Shown here: positions 1 through 7,596 of the stretch, piece after piece | Layout: each line of letters opens with the position of its first letter | Numbering within the stretch: position 1 is the stretch's first letter | NCBI GenBank assembly: GCA_016125035.1 | Contig: WGMN01000009.1 | Span: 1-64,000 of the forward strand | Reading direction: 5' to 3' | Length of the DNA: 64,000 nt | Source: Pseudomonadota bacterium | GTDB taxonomy: Bacteria; Pseudomonadota; Alphaproteobacteria; UBA2136; UBA6156 | Made by a program: the position numbers and the translations under genes | The notes under the pieces: model-generated | Database searches by the model: none | What the model was told of the DNA's origin: nothing | Seen by the model: the letters and a program-made list of their open reading frames with translations, nothing else

Positions 1-202
1 GAACACCGTTCCCCCCTGGAGAAGGCAAGCAACCGCGCCTTCCCGGAGAGGGGGTCCAGGGGGAGAACCAGAGGTTCGCCCCCTGGTCGCTGGGCCGGGA
101 TGATTTTTGATTTTCTCCGCAGGCCGAGCACCGCAGCGTACACTTGTACGTGAGGAGCGCAGGACAAGAAAAACGCAAAAAGCACCCGGATCCAGTAGAA
201 TC
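1..202. other. Intergenic, no gene seen
   Basis: No convincing coding sequence. The first 90 bases are G/C-rich with runs of C and G that could pair (ccccctgg near 18 and 82 against ccaggggg near 56). This resembles the other G/C-rich gene-free blocks at 52.6-52.9 and 59.1-59.3 kb. It lies downstream of the ion channel gene. Confidence 0.4.
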
Positions 203-703
203 CTACCGCCTCTTCCCCCACAACCGCTGCATCAACACAAAGGTGAAACTGGTACTCCACCCGATCAATATCAACCCCAGCAACGCCTCACTTCCCGACA
301 CCACCCTCAACGACCGGCTCGGCACCAAATCGCCAAACCCCAACGTGGTGTAAACGGTGCTGGAGTAATACACCAAATCCAGCACCCCATGCTCCACCTT
401 GGTGCCCATCGCGCGCACCACCGTGCCCAGCCCCATGTGTTCCATCAACCCGTAAACCCCGGCAAACAGCCAAATCTCCAGCACATGCAACGCCACCACC
501 CCCAGCATGATCAGCACCAGCCGCGGCCGCGCCCGCTTCAACCAGCGGCTCTCCAGCACACTCAACCGCTCCAGCAGATTCAACCCCTCGTAATGCACCA
601 CCACGCACAGCACCACCACCAGCATGCTGGCCAGGCTTCCCACCACAAACCCCAATACGGAAATGGAAATCCAATCCGGCGCGGCATCCAAAACATTACC
701 CAT
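203..703 (-). CDS. Two-TM ion channel family protein
   Basis: A 166-residue inner-membrane protein of the bacterial two-pore-type ion channel family. Hydrophobic segments lie near residues 13-38, 62-85 and 135-157. Between the last two is a pore-loop-like stretch ending TTLGFGDL, which matches the position of the potassium selectivity filter (TxGFGD in this family), so a K+ or other cation conductance is likely. No cytoplasmic ligand-binding domain is visible. The start overlaps the pntB stop by 8 bp, so the gene is probably translated as the last member of the transhydrogenase operon. Family assignment is firm; ion specificity is inferred from the motif. Confidence 0.75.
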   Translation of the reverse strand: MGNVLDAAPDWISISVLGFVVGSLASMLVVVLCVVVHYEGLNLLERLSVLESRWLKRARPRLVLIMLGVVALHVLEIWLFAGVYGLMEHMGLGTVVRAMGTKVEHGVLDLVYYSSTVYTTLGFGDLVPSRSLRVVSGSEALLGLILIGWSTSFTFVLMQRLWGKRR

Positions 704-2090
704 GTTTCAACCCTCCCACCAATCCTTCCACCACCGCCTTGGCATCACCCAGCACCAAAGCGCAATTTTCCATACTGAACAAAGGGTTATCTACCCCCGC
801 ATATCCCGGCCGGTGGCTGCGCTTCACCACATAAACCTGCCTGGCCTTCCACGCCTCCAGCACCGGCATGCCGTAAATCGGGCTGCCCGGAGCCGTCTGC
901 GCCGCCGGGTTCACCACGTCATTGGCCCCGATCACCAGCACCACATCGGCCTCCTTAAAGCGCGGGTTCACCTCTTCCAGCTCCTGCACCACGTCGTAGG
1001 GGATGTCCGCCTCCGCCAGCAGCACATTCATGTGCCCCGGCATGCGCCCGGCCACGGGGTGGATGGCAAACACCACCTCCACGCCCCGCCCGCTCAGCAA
1101 ATTGAACAACTCCTTCACCGCATGCTGCGCCTGCGCCACCGCCATGCCGTACCCGGGCACGATGATAACCCGCTCCGCCTCGCCCATCATAAACGCGGCA
1201 TCCTCCACCCCCGCCTGCCGCACCTCCCCTGCCCCTGTGTCCCTGTGTTCCTGTGTCCCTGCCTCCGCTCCAAACCCACCAAGGATCACCGAGATAAAAC
1301 TGCGGTGCATCGCCCTGCACATGATGTAACTCAAAATCGCCCCGCTCGCCCCCACCAACGCCCCCACAATCACCAGCAGCGGCTGCTCCAGCATAAAGCC
1401 GGTGGCGGCGGCGGCCCAGCCGGAATAACTGTTGAGCATGCTCACCACCACCGGCATGTCCGCCCCGCCAATCGGCGCCACCAGCGTATAACCCATCACC
1501 CCCGCCAACAGCACCACCAGCACAAACGGCACCCACCCCAGCGTCAGCACAAACCACACCGCGCACGCCACCAACGCCCCCACCAGACAAGCATTCAACA
1601 CATGCCTCCCCTTCCACGCCCACGGCCGCCCGCTCACAATTCCCTGCAATTTCCCGGCGGCCAGCACACTGCCCGTAAACGTCACCATCCCGATCGCCGC
1701 GCCCACCACCATCTCCACCGCCGCACGCCCATCTAAACTTCCCAGCGCATCCTCACGAAGGAACATCCCCCCCGCCACCAAAGCCGCCGCGAGCCCGATA
1801 AAACTATGGAACCCCGCCACCAGCTGCGGCAGCATCGTCAGCGGCGTGCGCAACGCCAGCGGTATCCCCACCGCCGCACCAATCGCCAGCCCCGCAACCA
1901 CCCAGCCATAAGCCACCATCTCCGGGTGCAGCAACACCACTCCCACGGCAACCGCCATCCCCACCATGGCAAAAACATTCCCGCGCCGCGCCGTGCTCGG
2001 GTGCGACAGCCCCTTCAGCCCCAGCACAAAAAGCACCGCAGCCAGCAACCCCAGCAACGCCATCACATCTGAAGAGAAAATGCCGTCCAT
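696..2090 (-). CDS. pntB: NAD(P) transhydrogenase subunit beta
   Basis: Beta subunit of the proton-translocating transhydrogenase, which makes NADPH from NADH using the proton gradient. The 464-residue protein has about eight to nine hydrophobic helices in its N-terminal 260 residues. A cytosolic NADP-binding domain III follows, with the conserved VPGYGMAVAQAQH and DVVLVIGANDVVNPAA motifs. ATG at 2090 is chosen over upstream GTG codons because GGGAG lies 7 nt before it; it overlaps the Nudix stop as TGATG. The linker between membrane and NADP domains (about residues 275-290) is encoded by tandem octamers CCTGTGTC at 1226-1265, an in-frame microrepeat in a normally variable region. Confidence 0.95.
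   Translation of the reverse strand: MDGIFSSDVMALLGLLAAVLFVLGLKGLSHPSTARRGNVFAMVGMAVAVGVVLLHPEMVAYGWVVAGLAIGAAVGIPLALRTPLTMLPQLVAGFHSFIGLAAALVAGGMFLREDALGSLDGRAAVEMVVGAAIGMVTFTGSVLAAGKLQGIVSGRPWAWKGRHVLNACLVGALVACAVWFVLTLGWVPFVLVVLLAGVMGYTLVAPIGGADMPVVVSMLNSYSGWAAAATGFMLEQPLLVIVGALVGASGAILSYIMCRAMHRSFISVILGGFGAEAGTQEHRDTGAGEVRQAGVEDAAFMMGEAERVIIVPGYGMAVAQAQHAVKELFNLLSGRGVEVVFAIHPVAGRMPGHMNVLLAEADIPYDVVQELEEVNPRFKEADVVLVIGANDVVNPAAQTAPGSPIYGMPVLEAWKARQVYVVKRSHRPGYAGVDNPLFSMENCALVLGDAKAVVEGLVGGLKHG
1226..1265. repeat. Octamer array inside pntB
   Basis: About five degenerate 8-bp units (CCTGTGTC, CCTGTGTT, CCTGTGTC and edge variants) in frame within the pntB linker. Because 8 is not a multiple of 3, each unit is read in a different frame, so the protein does not look repetitive (TQEHRDTGAGE). 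Confidence 0.7.
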
Positions 2091-2629
2091 CACCACACTC
2101 CCAAAATCCGTGCTGCCTGCAAAATGCCAATCACACTATGTGCGTGCACAATCTCTTTGCCGCAAGCGGCTACGGCATCTTTCAGCGGCATAATGACCCG
2201 CTCAATCGCCTCTTCGATTTCGTTGTGGAAGGCGCCTTTCCACACCGCACCATCGGCCACATAAATCTCGGCGCTGTGGCGCTCGGTGTCAGTGTGCGGC
2301 CAGCTGCGCCCCACATGGCGCCAGTTCTTGGCCTTGACGCCGGTCTCTTCCAACAATTCGCGCTGGGCCGCCAAAAGAGTGTCTTCACCGTCGTCCACCC
2401 CGCCACCCGGCAACTCCAGAGAATACGCAGGCATGGCATAGGTCAGCTTTTTAATCATCACCAGGTTCAATTTGTCATCAACTGCTGCCACCACCACACC
2501 GGGCCTGCGCTCCACCACGTGGTAAGTATGCTCTACGCCGTCCATACGGGTAAAGTTTTCACGGCTGATCTTAATCCACGGGTTGCGTAAAACCTCGTTC
2601 ACTTCATGCACATCAAACAGGGGCTTCAT
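2090..2629 (-). CDS. Nudix hydrolase, ADP-ribose pyrophosphatase-like
   Basis: A 179-residue cytosolic pyrophosphohydrolase. The complete Nudix box GxxxxxExxxxxxxREUxEExGU is present (GGVDDGEDTL ... RELLEETGV, about residues 75-98). The N-terminal beta-rich half ending in VERRPGVVVAAV resembles ADP-sugar pyrophosphatases, but the substrate cannot be fixed from the sequence. The start codon directly follows the pntAB stop (TAGATG) and GGAGAG precedes it, so it is co-translated. Location between two transhydrogenase subunits suggests a link to pyridine nucleotide turnover; that is inference from position. Confidence 0.88.
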   Translation of the reverse strand: MKPLFDVHEVNEVLRNPWIKISRENFTRMDGVEHTYHVVERRPGVVVAAVDDKLNLVMIKKLTYAMPAYSLELPGGGVDDGEDTLLAAQRELLEETGVKAKNWRHVGRSWPHTDTERHSAEIYVADGAVWKGAFHNEIEEAIERVIMPLKDAVAACGKEIVHAHSVIGILQAARILGVW

Positions 2630-2983
2630 CTACTTCTCTCCCTTGCGCTTGAACATACTCAGCATGCGCCGCGTAATCAAAAACCCGCCAAAGATGTTAA
2701 TCGCGCACAACGCCACCGCCAACGTGCCCACAATCCGCGCGCCCCACTGCATCGCCACCATGCCGTCGGGGTGCGGGCACGGCATCAGATAGCAAATACC
2801 GGGGCCGACAATATCCGGCCCCGCCACCAAAATCGCCGCCACCACCACAATGCCGCTAATCGCATTGGTCACCGCCATCAACGGCGTGTGCAACGCGGGC
2901 GTCACCCCCCACACCACAAAGTAGCCAACCAACCCCGCCAGCACAAAGATCATCAACAGAACCGTCAACACACCCACGTCCAT
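2630..2983 (-). CDS. pntAB: NAD(P) transhydrogenase subunit alpha part 2
   Basis: Small membrane subunit (117 residues) carrying the three to four helices that in E. coli form the C-terminal part of PntA. The sequence starts MDVGVLTVLL and contains the family hallmark GVTPALHTPLMAVTNAISG, followed by FGGFLITRRML near the C-terminus. With PntAA and PntB it forms the Rhodospirillum-type three-polypeptide enzyme. Start at 2983 is preferred over a longer reading because it gives the normal family N-terminus and lies 1 bp after the upstream stop. An unusual insertion, CYLMPCPHPDGMVAMQ, sits in the second half. The gene is separated from pntAA by three unrelated genes. Confidence 0.9.
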   Translation of the reverse strand: MDVGVLTVLLMIFVLAGLVGYFVVWGVTPALHTPLMAVTNAISGIVVVAAILVAGPDIVGPGICYLMPCPHPDGMVAMQWGARIVGTLAVALCAINIFGGFLITRRMLSMFKRKGEK

Positions 2984-2984
2984 C

Positions 2985-3407
2985 TCATCCTCTCCCGTTG
3001 GCCAAAAGCACCAGCGCGGCGGCGGCACACACCACCCCCGCCCAGCCGTAAAGGTTCAGCCGCTCACCCAGCACCAGCATCCCCAGCACCGCCACCACGG
3101 TCAACGAAACCAGGTTGAACACCAGGTATGAGATCCCGGCCGGCCCGCCCATCCCCAGCCCCTTAAACAGCAACGCATTGGAAAGTACAATCATCCCCGC
3201 CGCCGCCAACATCCACCCCCACGCGCGCGCGCCCTCCACCGGCCCGGCACGCAACCAGGCGGCGTAGCCCGCCAGCCCGGCCCCGGCCAGCACAAAAAAC
3301 AACGCCACGGCGTAAAGGCTGGCCGTGGCTCCACTCAACTGCTTGTATGAAAAGTTGCACAGGCCCTGAAAGAACCCACCCAACGCCACCAGCACCAACC
3401 CGCTCAT
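2985..3407 (-). CDS. EamA/DMT-type small transporter
   Basis: A 140-residue, almost wholly hydrophobic protein with four to five predicted helices, matching one half of a drug/metabolite transporter (EamA) unit. The C-terminal part has the typical LGERLNLYGWAGVVCAAAALVLL ending, in which the LGE motif precedes the last helix. Proteins of this half-size probably act as dimers. Substrate unknown. It is packed between the asparaginase (3 bp away) and pntAB (1 bp), so it belongs to the same transcription unit. Ordinary base composition. Confidence 0.7.
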   Translation of the reverse strand: MSGLVLVALGGFFQGLCNFSYKQLSGATASLYAVALFFVLAGAGLAGYAAWLRAGPVEGARAWGWMLAAAGMIVLSNALLFKGLGMGGPAGISYLVFNLVSLTVVAVLGMLVLGERLNLYGWAGVVCAAAALVLLANGRG

Positions 3408-3410
3408 CCG

Positions 3411-3935
3411 CTACTCTTCGTCATCCATTCCGGTAAAGCGCCCCTCCGAGAGGGTCTTACTCACTTCTTCCGGCTTAAACAGGCGGCCATGGATAGCCAC
3501 GTAAACACCCGGCTCCACATCCATCATGCGCCCCAACGCATACCCCAGGTTAAACTGGGCATCGCTGCCGTCAAAACCATACAAGGGCATCATCGCGCCG
3601 GTCAAAATCACCACGGCGTCCTTGCGTTGTATCTTGTGCGCCAAAAAGCGGGCGGTATCCGGCATGGTATAAGTGCCGTGGGTCAACAAAAACATTTTTT
3701 CGGTGCTGCCTTCAATCACTTCCACGCAACGGTTCAGGTCGGTTTTGGTCAACTCGCGGCTGTCTTTCATGCACACCGAGACAAAGCTCAGGTTCATGTA
3801 AGGCTTAATGCTCTTAAAAAAGTCCGGCAAACGGCTTTCCGCATAGGGTTTAATCGAGTCCACCCGCGGATCAAAGAACGAGTCTATCGTCCCGCCGGTC
3901 AAAACGATCTTAATCTTGGGCAGAGATACACTCAT
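3411..3935 (-). CDS. Asparaginase-like protein, N-terminal domain only
   Basis: 174 residues matching only the N-terminal domain of type I/II L-asparaginases. Both catalytic signatures are visible: TGGTIDS near residue 13 with the nucleophilic threonine, and LLTHGTYTMPDTA near residue 84 with the second threonine-aspartate pair; the lysine-containing VVILTGAM stretch follows. The usual C-terminal domain of about 130 residues is missing, so it is a one-domain form that may need self-assembly or may act on another amide. A strong Shine-Dalgarno AGGAGGTG precedes the ATG. No frameshift remnant of a second domain is visible downstream, where the EamA gene starts after 3 bp. Confidence 0.8.
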   Translation of the reverse strand: MSVSLPKIKIVLTGGTIDSFFDPRVDSIKPYAESRLPDFFKSIKPYMNLSFVSVCMKDSRELTKTDLNRCVEVIEGSTEKMFLLTHGTYTMPDTARFLAHKIQRKDAVVILTGAMMPLYGFDGSDAQFNLGYALGRMMDVEPGVYVAIHGRLFKPEEVSKTLSEGRFTGMDDEE

Positions 3936-3981
3936 AACTACACCTCCTGTTCATACAGAGGAAGTAGTACGACCTCCGGCG

Positions 3982-4095
3982 TTAATGTGCAAGCTGGTCG
4001 CGGTACTGCGGCGGACACTCCTTGGCCAGGCTGCCGCAGCCACTCAGCACCGTGGCCATCATCAACACCACAAACAACACCAAACCTATACGCAT
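3982..4095 (-). CDS. 37-residue lipoprotein
   Basis: A very small gene: signal peptide of about 19 residues (MRIGLVLF ... ATV) ending in the lipobox LSGC, then a mature tail of 18 residues (CGSLAKECPPQY...). AGGAG lies about 9 nt before the ATG. It sits between pntAA and the asparaginase on the same strand. The lipobox and SD make it credible despite its size. It resembles small Alphaproteobacteria entericidin-like or LPS-associated lipoproteins only in general form; function unknown. Confidence 0.65.
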   Translation of the reverse strand: MRIGLVLFVVLMMATVLSGCGSLAKECPPQYRDQLAH

Positions 4096-4155
4096 CGCCC
4101 TGCACTCCTCTTTGTGCCCAGCCTCGCCCACCCCCGGTAAAAATGCCATGCGGAA

Positions 4156-5337
4156 TCATGCGCAAACTTTCCCGCCCTTCACCACCGTCATTGCCTTCAC
4201 CAGCTCATCCTCAAGCGTCAACTTGCCGTCCTTGTCCAGCAGCACCCCCAATAGGTTCATCATGTTCTGCGCCCAAAAGCGGCTGGCATCCTGCGCAAGC
4301 TTGCCCGGCCAGTCGGTCTCGCCCACAATCGTCACGCCGTTCCTGGTCACAATGCTTTCATCCGCCACGGTCAACGGGCAGTTTCCGCCCGCCACGCCGT
4401 TGGCCTTATTAAAACCGCCGGCAGCCAGATCCACGATCACACTGCCGCGTTTCATCTCCGCCACCGCCGCCTCGCTCACCAACACCGGCGCCGCGCGACC
4501 CGGCACCTGCGCGGTGGTCACCACTCCATCCGCCGCCGCCACAAAAGGCTCCAGCAACCGCTGCAATTCCTTCATCCCCGCCTCGTCCATCGCCCCCGCA
4601 TACCCTCCTCTTCCCTGCGACCCCGCCACCCCGCTACCCTGCGACCCTTCTAATTCCACCACCTTGGCCCCCAAACTCCTAATCTGCTCCGCCACCTCGG
4701 GGCGCACATCAAAAGCCCACACCACCGCCCCCAGCCTCCTCGCGGTGGCAATGGCTTGCAACCCCGCCACCCCCACGCCCAACACCAGCACATTGGCGGG
4801 CTTGGAACTCCCCGCCGCGGTCATCAACTGCGGCATCAACCGCGGCAGATGCTGCGCCACCGCCAGCACCGCCGCATAACCACCCAAATTCGCCTGGCTG
4901 CTCAGCACATCCATCGCCTGCGCCCGGCTGGTGCGCGGCAATTTCTCCAGCGCCAACACGGTATCCGCCACCCCGGCCAGCTGCTTCCAGCTGTCTTTGC
5001 CATCGGTCAGGGTCACCAGCACACCGCCCTTGGCCAACGGCGCCGCAGCGTTTTGCCGCAAAGGGGTCACCCGCAGGCACACTTCCGCCGCATATTGCCG
5101 CTCCGCCGCAGCGTTTTGCAGCTTTTTGCCGCTTTTCGCAGCGGCTTTTCCGCCAAAAACCTCCACCAGTTCCGCCCCCGCCGCTTTGTAAACGGCATCG
5201 TCAAACCCCGCCTCCAGCCCGGCCCCCTTCTCCACCAAAACCTTGATATCCGGCCACTTTTTGGCCATCTTGGCAACCACTTCAGGCACCAGCGCCACCC
5301 GGCGCCCCTCCTTCATCACAGCCACACGCAAAACCAT
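4156..5337 (-). CDS. pntAA: NAD(P) transhydrogenase subunit alpha part 1
   Basis: NAD(H)-binding domain I of transhydrogenase, 393 residues, soluble, docking on the PntAB/PntB membrane part. Visible are the alanine dehydrogenase/PNT fold, the Rossmann motif VLVLGVGVAGLQAIATA near residue 185, FDVRPEVAEQ, the mobile-loop region TTAQVPGRAAP and IVDLAAGGFN. ATG at 5337 is chosen over TTG two codons upstream; AGGA is 7 nt before it, though TAGGAT exactly 6 nt before could equally be a leaderless promoter box. Two microrepeat arrays lie in frame: a poly-Ala/Lys stretch at residues ~60-100 (TTTTGCCGC family) replacing a normally conserved surface segment, and GSQGSGVAGSQ (CCCTGCGA octamers). Confidence 0.93.
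   Translation of the reverse strand: MVLRVAVMKEGRRVALVPEVVAKMAKKWPDIKVLVEKGAGLEAGFDDAVYKAAGAELVEVFGGKAAAKSGKKLQNAAAERQYAAEVCLRVTPLRQNAAAPLAKGGVLVTLTDGKDSWKQLAGVADTVLALEKLPRTSRAQAMDVLSSQANLGGYAAVLAVAQHLPRLMPQLMTAAGSSKPANVLVLGVGVAGLQAIATARRLGAVVWAFDVRPEVAEQIRSLGAKVVELEGSQGSGVAGSQGRGGYAGAMDEAGMKELQRLLEPFVAAADGVVTTAQVPGRAAPVLVSEAAVAEMKRGSVIVDLAAGGFNKANGVAGGNCPLTVADESIVTRNGVTIVGETDWPGKLAQDASRFWAQNMMNLLGVLLDKDGKLTLEDELVKAMTVVKGGKVCA
4611..4655. repeat. CCCTGCGA octamer array inside pntAA
   Basis: Five degenerate octamers in a row (CCCTGCGA, CCCCGCCA, CCCCGCTA, CCCTGCGA, CCCTTCTA), in frame in the variable loop before GGYAGAMDE. The same family recurs between rnhA and yqgE at 57.16-57.20 kb. Confidence 0.75.
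5041..5155. repeat. TTTTGCCGC-family array inside pntAA
   Basis: Copies of GCCGCAGCGTTTTGC and TTTTGCCGC / TTTTCGCAGC at 5041-5060 and 5086-5155, coding for Lys/Ala/Gln-rich residues. A 17-base word (CCGCAGCGTTTTGCCGC) is identical to one in the array beside the ArnT-like gene near 61.08 kb. Confidence 0.7.
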
Positions 5338-5425
5338 CGCCAAATCCTACACTTACAAGCAATCCGCACAATCCCTTTGCCCAACGCTTGCACAATCATG
5401 CGTAACGGGTTAAACCCCACCCCGG

Positions 5426-5505
<80 letters not shown>

Positions 5506-5559
5506 TTAAGATAAGCAATTGCTTCTAAGGCATTTTTAGGCCATAGCAAGCATCAATGT

Positions 5560-5637
5560 CGGGGCATAGCGCAGCCTGGTTAGCGCGCTTCGTTCGGAAC
5601 GAAGAGGTCGGAGGTTCGAATCCTCTTGCCCCGACCA
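5560..5637 (+). tRNA. tRNA-Pro (CGG)
   Basis: 78-nt cloverleaf with acceptor CGGGGCA/TGCCCCG, anticodon stem CTTCG/CGAAG with loop TTCGGAA (anticodon CGG), T-loop TTCGAAT and encoded CCA. Its last bases (CGACCA) start a direct repeat that recurs at 10012 and bounds an AT-richer gene block, so this tRNA is the likely integration target. Confidence 0.97.
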
Positions 5638-5700
5638 TAAAGTTTCCTCCCCCGCCCTTTGGCGGCCGAGAGACGGAAAAGGCGGCTGTGGCCGCCTTTT
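5632..5700 (+). repeat. Direct repeat, left copy (candidate attL)
   Basis: 69 bases running from the last six bases of tRNA-Pro(CGG) through its downstream hairpin terminator. The copy at 10012-10080 aligns without gaps and differs at six positions, four of them in the hairpin loop (tgtg versus acca). The spacing is 4,380 bp. Confidence 0.75.
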
Positions 5701-5702
5701 CT
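5681..5702 (+). terminator. Terminator of tRNA-Pro(CGG)
   Basis: Stem ggcggc/gccgcc with loop tgtg followed by TTTT. It is part of the left direct repeat; the equivalent hairpin is duplicated at 10061-10083. Confidence 0.75.
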
Positions 5703-5934
5703 GATATGCAGAGGGATTGGAGAGTGGGGTGGGGTAAACAAATGCCCCCGGTTTGGGGATGGATTCTCTTTTGTGAGGTTTGCGAACCCTCTGCCAGAGC
5801 TAGGCACTCATAATTGCGCCGTGGGCCAAATTTGGGCCATTACAAAATCTAATGGCGTATCTGTCTTCGGCGATGATGTGATGCCTACTCTTTGTAGCTT
5901 TCAAGGGATGATAAAGGCCCCCCAGGGCCTTTTT
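5701..5934. other. Island left end, no gene
   Basis: No supported coding sequence. It contains a hairpin ggcc-cccca-gggcc flanked by A and T runs at about 5916-5937 that can end transcription from the lysozyme-like gene. Confidence 0.5.
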
Positions 5935-7527
5935 CTAGACTTTGGATTTATAGCTGAGGTTATTGGTTACATCCCCATCGGGTTTGCTGCGGCTGTGGGC
6001 TTTGACTGTGATGCCGCCTCGGGAATAGCTGGCCACCTGGACCACGCCTTCGCCGTCGCGGAAGGCGAATAAGTCGGTGGGAGTACTAGTAGGCAGGCCG
6101 GTTGAGTTTGGGTTTTCATAGATAACCCCAACCTCAGGCCAGCTGACGGGGAGGGGCATACCCAATACGTCAATATGGGGTTCTTCGCCCCGAGGTTTAT
6201 CTATCGGTAGCATGTCCGGTAGTAGGATGCCTTGAGGGATCTTAAGATCACCCTGACGGATGTGTTTGAGGCCTTGGTCGGCCATGAGAACGGTAGGATC
6301 TAGGTCTGGATAGATGCCTAAAAGCCTTTGGACCTCACCGGCCATGCGCTCAAACACGTTTTGGTTGCGTGGATCATTCATGACTTGTTCCACTGACTGC
6401 TGCGGGCGTTTAAGTGGCCCTGCGATGCCCACAGGCCATCCGGCTTGCTCAACCACTTGGGCGTTCATACTGGCAAGAATGTGGCCTACTGCCAGCTGAG
6501 CTGCCTGTTTAAGCGCGGGTTTGCCCCCGTCACCTTGTGCAAGAGCCTGCCTGATGGTTTGGGTGAGAGTTTCCTTGCCGAGGCTCATGGCTGTATCAAA
6601 TGCCATGTGGCCTGCGGTGCTGATGGCACTGCCGATCTCGCTTGCAGTTTTACCGAAGTAATCGAGGACGGATGAAGTTTCACCAGCATTACTATTAGTG
6701 GATGTGGGAGCGGAGGGGGTATCAGACGGTAGCCCATGAGCCCCTTCCTCTTTTGCCTTGGCTCTGGCTTCATCTGGAGATTGGAGTTGGGGATCTTTTT
6801 TTCGCTGCTTTTCCATGCGGGTGTTTACTTCACGGATTTGTTCAGCCTCTATGCCTCCCTTCCGTTGGTAATCATCAAGCTTGCTATCTACTTGCTGTTG
6901 CTGTTCAGGTGACAGGCTTCTATAAAAGTCATCCGCCAATTTGGCGTTGCGGATATCATTACCCAACGCATCTTCACGGTTCGATCCATACGCGATCTCG
7001 TAATAGGCTTGGCCCATATCACCTTCGGCAATGGCTGTTGGCAGTTTGAAATCCGGGCTCAGTAGCTTTTTTCCTCCACGGTAACGTAGGTCGGTGAGGA
7101 CAATTTGTTGGGCTTCTGGGAGGCTATTAAAATCGACACCCTTTTGGCTCATGACCTGTGCTGCTTCTTCGCGCTTTTCGCGGATGCTAATGTCTTGAAG
7201 CCGGTCCATTTCAGTGGGAGATAGTTGGGGACCAATTCTTTCAAGTTGTTCTAACTTATCCATAATCTTAATTTGTTGCAGTGTTGCGCCCTGTAGTTCT
7301 CCAAGATTTTCTTTGGAAACATATTCTTTGCCTTGAGTGCCTTTTGCTATGTTCAGGTCAGCATTTATTTTATCTCTGTTATTAATTTGGAATCTGCCGT
7401 TTTTATCAAATTCTCCAAAGGCGTAACCGTAACCAACGGTGGGGACGCCCTTAACTCCATCCGGTTTTAAAACTTTTTCCCCACCTTCGCGGGTTTTTTG
7501 CCAATCTTTATATTCCTGCCAATTCAT
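5935..7527 (-). CDS. Lysozyme-like (GH24-type) island protein
   Basis: 530 residues. The N-terminus resembles phage-type lysozymes: REGGEKVLKPDG followed by VPTVGYGYAF, matching in spacing the catalytic Glu, Asp and Thr region (E-x8-D-x5-T) of T4-type muramidases, and later LTDLRYRGGKK, which resembles the helix after the active site. The middle is charged and Gln/Lys-rich (residues ~200-260), then Ser/Thr-rich, then a helical segment with Ala/Gly. The C-terminal 150 residues are unrecognised. No signal peptide is visible. A phage endolysin or a toxin carrying a muramidase domain would both fit. The family call rests on short motifs only. Confidence 0.5.
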   Translation of the reverse strand: MNWQEYKDWQKTREGGEKVLKPDGVKGVPTVGYGYAFGEFDKNGRFQINNRDKINADLNIAKGTQGKEYVSKENLGELQGATLQQIKIMDKLEQLERIGPQLSPTEMDRLQDISIREKREEAAQVMSQKGVDFNSLPEAQQIVLTDLRYRGGKKLLSPDFKLPTAIAEGDMGQAYYEIAYGSNREDALGNDIRNAKLADDFYRSLSPEQQQQVDSKLDDYQRKGGIEAEQIREVNTRMEKQRKKDPQLQSPDEARAKAKEEGAHGLPSDTPSAPTSTNSNAGETSSVLDYFGKTASEIGSAISTAGHMAFDTAMSLGKETLTQTIRQALAQGDGGKPALKQAAQLAVGHILASMNAQVVEQAGWPVGIAGPLKRPQQSVEQVMNDPRNQNVFERMAGEVQRLLGIYPDLDPTVLMADQGLKHIRQGDLKIPQGILLPDMLPIDKPRGEEPHIDVLGMPLPVSWPEVGVIYENPNSTGLPTSTPTDLFAFRDGEGVVQVASYSRGGITVKAHSRSKPDGDVTNNLSYKSKV

Positions 7528-7551
7528 ATTTCTCTCCCCAATTATTTAAAA

Positions 7552-7582
7552 TTAAAAAACCCCCATAAGGGGGCTCGTTTTT
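7552..7582 (-). terminator. Terminator between two island genes
   Basis: On the minus strand a CCCCC-ttat-GGGGG hairpin is followed by TTTTTTAA, ending transcription from the 306-residue gene before the lysozyme-like gene, so the two are probably separately transcribed or attenuated. Confidence 0.7.
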
Positions 7583-7596
7583 CATGTCATTAAGTT

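Noticed and set aside
624-1736. 370-residue plus-strand frame over pntB
   Set aside because: His/Pro/Arg-rich shadow of a well-supported gene on the other strand.
3938-4165. 75-residue minus-strand frame before the asparaginase
   Set aside because: Overlaps the 37-residue lipoprotein in another frame; that one has a signal peptide, lipobox and SD.
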